Below are positions 56,730 through 64,000 of a DNA stretch of 64,000 nucleotides, in pieces. Positions within the stretch are counted from its first letter, which is position 1. The number at the start of each line of letters is the position of its first letter. The translations under genes were made by a program, and so were the position numbers. The notes beneath the pieces are model-generated. The model was given only the letters and a program-made list of their open reading frames with translations, was not told the DNA's origin and did no database searches. The stretch comes from Alitta virens (taxonomy: Eukaryota; Annelida; Polychaeta; Phyllodocida; Nereididae), in assembly GCA_932294295.1 (NCBI GenBank), contig OW028574.1, forward strand, positions 9,186,215-9,250,214, written 5' to 3'.

Positions 56730-59700
56730 GAAGCGGTCTGTCTCAAATCACCGGCCAAATTTCCAATTTCACCAAGGAGGTTTTGACAGAAGGCACAGAG
56801 GAGGTGGACGGTTGGTAAATTTTGTCATAGGTAATGATCGCTCTGTAAATCTAGCGCCTCAGGCATAGCCGATACAACCAGCTTGTTGTTTTGTCATGAA
56901 TGAGTCGGGCAGGGACCGGGGAAATCGTTCTGTTTGTTTGACAATATGTGTGATGGATTCGGCGGCTGCAGCTCCCCCACCCACTAAGGCCATTGGCATT
57001 TTGCTGTCACAGGCTGCAGTCTTTGCACTGCCATCAATGCAGGCAATGCTCAATTTCTTGCAGGCCAAAATCTGCTAACCTCTCATATATTTACGAATTG
57101 AAAGCTCTAATGGCGATTGGAAGGGGCTGCTGACTAGATCTAATTGGTTTGCATAATTTTGGAGTCGGGAGGCAGTGGCTGCAGCATCATCTGCAGTGCT
57201 TGCCTTCATCATCATTTGCAGCCAGCAGCAGCAGCAGCATCAGCAGCAACTGCTTTGGCGGCCATGAAAGCAAGCAACCTAGCTGCTGCTGCCTGGGACA
57301 TTATCATAATCATGATAATGCTATAGGAAGCTATAACGGACCTTACATCCTTTTTATTCGCGACGAGCTTACATGTATTTTCATTTTGGATGTGGTCTGT
57401 TTATGATTTCGATGTGGTTACAACGTTGAAGCTTACGGTTATCGTTCATTACATATATGCACAGGATGAGAATTGATTTCTTCAGGTTGTGGCTGCAGGC
57501 CCCTGCCAGCATACATGCAGGCAATTGCAGCCGGGCAGAGACATGCAGAAAAAAGACAGCGATGATAATGGCATTGTATAGTGTATGTTTGCCCCACACT
57601 ATTATTATTTGAGTTTATCTCATTCGTATAACATCATTATTGGTTAACCAGCTTCACGTGTTAGTTTTAATGTGGTACACCATACGTTCTATTGGTTTCT
57701 GTACATATTGCAGGTCATATTTTGCAGCTAATATGTGTGCCATGAATGCATTTTGCTCTCAAATGTGTCATTTCATTTGGTAAATGTTGGGCTTATAACA
57801 TTATTGAGGTGATTCATTCAATTACATTTGGGATCAAAGTGCATGGTATTTTGATGATTTATTGATTTTCTTGTGGTAGAACAATAATGAAATATTTTAG
57901 TGGTACACACACATTCTTTGTGTATGATGATGATAAATCATAGTTGATGTTCCATATTTGTGTTATGGTCAGTTAAGTGCTGAGTAAGAGGGACTTTCTC
58001 GGATTTATCAGAATTTTTTTTATTGTTAGAGCATTTTTTACTTGCACTGTAATACTTCACATTGGATACACTTCAGTCAATGAATACAGCGTCAATCGTC
58101 ATATGATCGTCTATGTCTTGAAGATTTTTCATTTGATGTTAAACGAGTGCTTCAATATGGTAGAGTAATTTTGGTACATGTGTACAAAATATTTTAGCAA
58201 AATTTTATGTCAGAGACAGGAAAATTAAATGTTAAAGTTTTCAATGTTTGGATGGAGTACTTACTCTTGAATGTTCAGAATAGATTAAAGATTTCTTATG
58301 TTTTTGTCGATGTGTAGTTTGACATATCATGATATGGTGCTAAAAAATGTGAAAGGATAGTGTTATAAGTCATAACATTGCATGTAATAATGTGTTGTTT
58401 GCTATGCATTTCAACAGTTAAATTATTGTAGTACCCCTTAATTAAGACCAACTATATAGTGCTTGGCTGAGGTAAGCATTTAGTTGAATCAGTTGATTAT
58501 AATTCCATTCAAACTAAGTGATCACTGACCATTGTCCATTGCATTGTATTGATAAACTGATATCAATATGATTAGATTAACTCTATGAATTCAAAGCATT
58601 AATCAAAATGCATCATGTGCATAGTCAATATAAATTTGTATTATATTGGCATAAAACTATACAATTATTTTGTCATTTGACCAATACAGCGATTTATTTT
58701 GTAATTAATGTCTGAAAACGCAGCAAGCAAAATCTCATGCTTTACGTATGGTTGTCAATGTTTAAAAGTGGTTTGGATCTTGAATTTTAATCATCCAGAA
58801 ATTTTGGACCTTGATGATTGGGTAGCTTGGTCAATAGGAAATGATCAATTAGTTGTAATTGCAAACTAGTGTACATCTAACCCAGGGTATTGTAAAGATA
58901 TTGAGATTATCATCTCATCATTATGTTGATAACGAGGTGTTCTGTGATCACCGAGTGACCATTGTGCTCCACTGGACTAAGACAACTGCTGCTTTGGGGG
59001 GCCATGGAGAAAATCATCATTTAAAAGTTTCCATTTGCTTAGCTGGAAAGTCACTATGCATTAATTTTAAGTATATTCCTATGAAATTTTGTATGAGAAT
59101 AATATTTTTATTTGTAATAATTACGTAATGTAAAAAGGGCAGTTCAACTAACATTATAGGTCTACCAAATCCAGTATTGTTTATTTTAAACCTTCCGATT
59201 TCCCTACTGGCTCCTCTGTTAAACCCCCCCACCCTAAAAGTTCATGGATTTTTCAAGCTTTTTAGTTATATCCTTGTAAGTTCTTCATATGAATGGTTCA
59301 TCACGTATAATACATAGCATGAACATAATTCTAGTAGGAACACTGAGTAGTGACTGTTTATCGTATGCTTCCATTGTTTTCACCATACCACACCATATAT
59401 TCTCACCATTTGTTGTTCATGGTTCACACTAATTAGTGTTGATAAATTTCATGGCATTTGATACAGGACTTGCAGTACTTGAAAAAGATAAGTAAAGCAC
59501 TGGCCTTTTCAGCTTTTCTGTTTTTCATACAAACGATTCCGGGGGGCTGTCAAATTATCAATGTATTTGGAATTTTCAGCTGGAATTCTGTGCTGACACT
59601 AGTCTGATTTGGATGCAATGAAATGTTGTAGCAAACGTTGAACATGATGTGAATTAATATTGAATGTACACTTCAGGACATGTAATAAACTTTAATGTAT

Positions 59701-62700
59701 AGTTGTACACTCAGTGTACCTTATGCTAAGGAGCATCACAAGTAAATTATTGATATTCTCAATATATAGACATGACGTTTTTCGACCATCTGCTTTATGT
59801 AATGGATGTTAGGACTGTTTAGATTAATTTTTCTTGTGCAATTTGAACTCATTTATATATATCATTTGATTCACTTGTTGTTTTTATAGATTATTATAAT
59901 ACATGTATAGAATATAACAGTGGACATTTCTGGAGTTATTTCAAGAAAATATTGATATTTCAAAGTGTAATTTCAATGGCATAATTGCTATTAGCCAGTC
60001 ATGATAAAGCGTAATACCAGCTGTGTTTGAGAAATGATATTGGTTTTAGATTCAAGAGAAGTGTGCTGCAGCCACTGTTGCTATTTTAGGCCTATTAAAG
60101 AAAACACATGATGAAATTGCTTGTTTATAATATATATATATTTCCTGTCTCCGGCGGGCTGGGCTGTCTGGCTTCTTGAAGTAAATCAAGTTTGGAGTTA
60201 ATGCATGACGAAAATTTGAAGTCATTCACCCAGTTAACCAATGTTATGCTCCACCACGTGACGTGACCTTTTCTATTGTTCTTTTGCTGGATATAACCAA
60301 CGAAAATGTTAGTTAACTCCCTCCTGAGTGCAAACTGTACTTAAGTTGCTTAATAACAGCAGTTTTAAAACAAATCAAACATTCAAACAAATGAGTAAAT
60401 ATGCCTCATTGAGTATAGGTTAGATATATCCCTCATAGTCGGGAGTTAACTAACATTTTTGTTGCTTATATCCCTCCGCCCCAAGGCGTCGGCCCGACAG
60501 GATATAACCTACAAAAATGTTAGTTAACTCCCTCCCATTCGGAATATAACTAATACTCAATTGTGATCTAATGACAGACTACAGTGAAAGAAATCATGTG
60601 ATTCAGCATTAAGTTGGCATAATTTACTGTTTGTCAGTTAATGACTAATTCATAATTACTAGTGCAGCAGTAATGCTTAATTGTCAATGATGATTCAAAT
60701 GTGAATCAGTTGACCAAATCATGATTGTGTAGTGAGTTTGACTGGTATCAGTTTTGTCCATGTTTTGATTCTGCATTGGTGTAATTCTTGACATTTGTTG
60801 ATCAACAAGAGAGGGCAGCACAATCCAGTTGTGTTCAGTTGACATCTTGGTGCTCTGGTGGAGGAACTGAAGAACTGATGTATTTATGAATTTGTTGTGT
60901 CCAGAGTGTAAATTGCTATTAGAGGAATGTGTTCTGCATCTATTTGTACTCACTTCAAACACATTTTAGTTCTATTAACTGTAGTTGCGAAAACAAGGTT
61001 TGTCAAATTTTTGTAGGTTTGTCACTCAGTAGTATTTCGACTGCTATTTCTTGAGATTTGATTTGATTCATCACCTGTATTCAACCAAGAGATTGTCATG
61101 TGGTCAAGTTGTATCTGCTCTTTGGATGTGAGGGTTTACATGGGTACCAAAAATAGGAAGCAATGTCCAATGTTGCCATTTAAGAAAAAATCTAATGTCT
61201 CCTTTCACTTTTTAACTAAATAAGTAATAACTAAGAATATTAAACTGACGCAGGCCTGTCACTTAAGGAGATATTCCTTTTATGTCCGTCACCATTTAAG
61301 ACCTCCAGTGTCACTTTGTCCCTGGGAAAGAAGGACAATGTCAGACTGTCGAAAATTGTGAATTTTTACCCATGTAGACCCATGGATGTGGTCAGTCAGT
61401 GTGTAACAGCAAAATATTATGACTAAGTTCCCATTCTATTGTTATGCTAGTCATTTTCAATTATATTCAGCGTTGTTCAATATTGTCTTTTTAAGAGGAC
61501 TCATTCAAACATTGTAAAGTAATCAGGATGGTTATCAGATGTGATATTGTTAATTTACAATGGCACAATGAAGTGAAATAAGTAGCAGCTAGGTGTCGCC
61601 ACTGGGCAATTGGAATCCAGAATTGCCTTTTGCTGACAATGGCGCTGTGACACCTCTTTCTGGACGTGGCAGAAAGTGTATTTTGGGAGGTGACAGTCCA
61701 AAAATAAATAAATAAATATATATATATATATTTGCAACACAAACACTTTATTTGTGACTCTCCAGGGGGCTAATATGCTTAGTTTGTAATAGACGAAATA
61801 AGATGCTGGGTTTATGTTTTTGCTGTAGGCAGTTTGTGATTCTCTCAAGCTCTGGTTGAAGAATGTCACGAGATGTTCCATTATGAACATTTTACGAGCT
61901 AATATGTGGCTTATTTATGGGCTGAAAAACAAATTGAAGGGTGAAAACTGGTGTGTTCTATATAAACAGGTTTTCCTTATAATATTTTGCTGCTTTCTGA
62001 TCCTTGAGCTGTAAGGAGATAGAGGCAAATAAGGTAACAGAACAGTTGCAGTTTGAAAAGAAAGAAGAAAAAAAGCTTAGGTCACATGAGCTAGACTGAT
62101 TTATTAGTCGAGAAAAGACTGGTGATTTACGCTCATGAAATGGCCTGATTAGTTATCGTGCTGTTTGGCATTTTGAAATGAATCACTGATAAGAGAATAA
62201 TTTATTCACTGCTTCCTCCTTCAAGTAACAAAGTCCACCGAGTTGTCGCTTGTTTGAATTTGTTAAAAATTAGTATTCATTAAGATTATATGAAGTATTC
62301 ACATGTCTTTCATGTACAACTTTGAGGATTAACATAATTTAAGCTCGTAGAATGGGCGTGCATTTGGTGTATATAAAGAAGAATAAGTCATAGTGCGAGG
62401 TTATTGCAAGTTGCTGTGTGTAATATGTGGAACATGGTGGAGAGGCTGGCTTCAATATTGCAACTGCACAAGTGCTTATCAAATGAGCCGAGGGGTTGGC
62501 GTTATCTTAGATAGTGCTTGCAGACCATAGTCCTATCTGATAAGTCGCTAAGACGCCGTGGCCCACCTGAGTCATTCCTTGTAATGTTTCTCATTGCGGC
62601 CGTTGCCTGATTAATATGGCATTTTTCGCAAGAACAAATACCTCTATCTGATAAGAGAATTGTTTGCCCAACATGGCAAAAGGCTGCCTGCACTATGGTC

Positions 62701-63799
62701 CCCTTTGGCGGCAACATGCCCAGCCTGTGGCGGCCATTTTGAGTCTTTGCCAATGTCACTGGAATGAGATACTATCATAGTATTTTCTGAATCAATTCCA
62801 CTTTGTGTACATGAGTTATATATATTGTGAAGACTACCTAGATTGCTTGAATTACAAGTTCAAATTTAATGTAATCGAAGTAGTTGAACGAAATGAATTG
62901 TTTTTTTTTGTCCCTCGATCTGCTAAATAATTTAGCCTAAAATTACCAATTAGGCTATGACATATTAATTTTGTTCTGTGACTAAATAAATTAGTGAGCC
63001 ATTCTGTGAATTAGTATTATGATTAGTTTCACAAGTGTATACAAAAATATATGGAAAATGTCTAACACCAGACCTAAGGGATGCAAGTTTTTCTGTGTAT
63101 AAATCTCTTGAGAAGCAATGCAGTGAAGGTCTGAATAAAGAAAAGAAATGCAGTCAGTTCTGAATGATTTGGATTTCATTGGTATTCTCATGGAAATATA
63201 ACTGACAAACAAAAAAACTCAGTTTTTGTTAATGAATTCTTCTAATTGTTCTACTTATTGATGATAGTTGCTTCCTGTGTTGTAGATCATGTCACGGAAC
63301 TTCGACTTGCTAAAACCAGGGTGGCCGAACTGGAAAACCAAAACCATGCACAAAAAAACGAAGTGAGTGAAAAAACTAATAATATTAATGAAATGTATCT
63401 AATATGAATATCTCAGTTCGAGGCCAGCTTCATCAGATATTTTGGTATACCCTTGCAAAATATCTTGAGGTTGCCAGGTAAATTAGTAAGTTATATTATG
63501 GTGATAGGTGATTTTTTAATTGAATGAAAATTAAATTTTAAAGTTATATACTTCAAACTTCTACCAAAGAATGTTGCAAATAATAAAATAACATTTGATA
63601 GTTCTGATTACTTTTTTTGTGCACAAGAACAAATTTATTTTGAGATTGGCCTGGTTTTAAATTAAATGTTTTTGTGCTTTAAATTCAGATGGAGAGACTG
63701 CGGGCCATTAACAGCGAACTCCTAGACAAACTCCAATCATCGGAGCTTCAAATATCTGCTATATCTGGTGAATACAGACAAAAACTGCAACAAAGCCAG
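56717..63799 (+). CDS. TRIP11: GMAP-210 golgin, 5' part (3 exons, runs off window)
   Basis: GMAP-210 tethers small curved vesicles to the cis-Golgi; its N-terminal ALPS helix senses membrane curvature and the rest is a long coiled coil. Exons: 56717-56810, 63286-63362, 63689-63799, in phase. The gene continues past 64000. Exon 1 encodes MSWLGSGLSQITGQISNFTK followed by EVLTEGTEEV, matching the human ALPS region but shorter by a Gly-rich stretch. Exons 2 and 3 are charged heptad-like coiled coil (ELRLAKTRVAELENQ; ELQISAISGEYRQKLQQSQ), the latter resembling the human EIQIKQQSTSYRNQLQQ stretch. The donor at 56811 (GACG/GTTGGT) is chosen because using the nearby GGTAAAT would create an in-frame stop. 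Confidence 0.9.
57168..57296. repeat. CAG/CTG-rich tract
   Basis: CAGCAGCAGCAGCAGCAT on one side and GCTGCTGCTGCC on the other, with further GCAGC motifs between. The two halves are partly complementary and could fold back. Frames through it encode Ala/Ser-rich low complexity and are not supported as genes. Confidence 0.6.
60289..60536. repeat. Three-copy alternating inverted repeat (foldback/MITE)
   Basis: A 34-37 bp sequence with the core AATGTTAGTTAACTCCCT and a GGATATAA(C/G) end occurs at 60289-60324 (plus), 60441-60474 (minus) and 60500-60536 (plus). Copies 1 and 2 can pair around a 116-bp loop, and copies 2 and 3 around a 25-bp loop containing CCGCCCCAAGGCG. No coding capacity. It resembles a foldback element with one duplicated arm. 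Confidence 0.75.
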
Positions 63800-64000
63800 G
63801 TTTGTAATTTGTCAATGTCCATATTGTCTTAAATTGTTTTGTAGTAAAAACGTAATTTACAAGAATTGGAAAACCAGAAAGGAATTATTAATTTATTTTC
63901 TTGGTTCTTTGCAAGATAATCACTGTGTTAATGTACATTTGTAATTTGAAACTCGAAATAGTATACAAATATTGACTGCAAATGATCTATACATCAATTC

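Larger units (their letters stand above)
56811..63285 (+). other. TRIP11 intron 1
   Basis: A 6.5-kb intron. It contains a CAG/CTG-rich stretch (about 57168-57296), an alternating inverted repeat (60289-60536) and an (AAAT)n/(TA)n tract near 61700-61730. No host exon or mobile-element protein was recognised. Confidence 0.7.

Noticed and set aside
57144..57406. Ala/Ser-rich open frames in TRIP11 intron 1
   Set aside because: They are products of the CAG/CTG-rich tract in two frames. TRIP11 exon 1 joins exon 2 directly in phase without them.

Overview
This is animal nuclear DNA, most likely from a marine invertebrate. It is AT-rich, has phase-consistent GT-AG introns, carries tRNA-derived SINEs with tetranucleotide tails, mariner- and hAT-like miniature transposons, and a jockey/CR1-like LINE whose N-terminus carries a 2A-like NPGP motif. 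Such LINEs are known from sea urchins, amphioxus and molluscs. I cannot name the species or settle the phylum from the sequence alone.

Layout. 1-4381 is non-coding. A single-exon pseudokinase lies on the minus strand (4382-5773). Head to head with it, 38 bp away, starts spastin (SPAST), a 15-exon microtubule-severing AAA ATPase that fills 5812-44774. All exons were placed by hand and join in phase to give 647 codons. Introns 1 (11.2 kb) and 2 (19.5 kb) hold most of the mobile DNA: a mariner-like MITE (11930-12863), a TGTCATTG-rich minisatellite, a broken LINE (19402-23480) interrupted by a nested SINE with a 12-bp target duplication, and a young 1.2-kb tandem duplication carrying a tRNA-derived SINE in each unit (24865-27269). 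Intron 3 has a perfect 12 x 18 bp minisatellite.

Downstream, convergent to spastin, is TRMT6 on the minus strand (13 exons, 47819-52551, 483 codons), the RNA-binding partner of the tRNA m1A58 methyltransferase, with an hAT-like MITE in its last intron. A compact cluster follows: TRMT6 (-), an unrecognised intronless 353-residue protein (+, 52721-53782), and an intronless UQCC2 (-, 54184-54603), a mitochondrial complex III assembly factor. The first three coding exons of TRIP11/GMAP-210, a Golgi golgin, begin at 56717 and run off the right edge.

The genes are unrelated housekeeping genes and do not form a pathway. The most interesting feature is translational. At spastin, a well-placed upstream ATG opens a 49-codon overlapping reading frame that skips the weak first spastin ATG and ends 38 bases before Met60, the start that would give a form without the membrane hairpin. 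TRIP11 also has an overlapping upstream frame, and ATGGCG-type starts recur at three promoters here. A possible 12-nt in-frame microexon lies in the spastin AAA domain.
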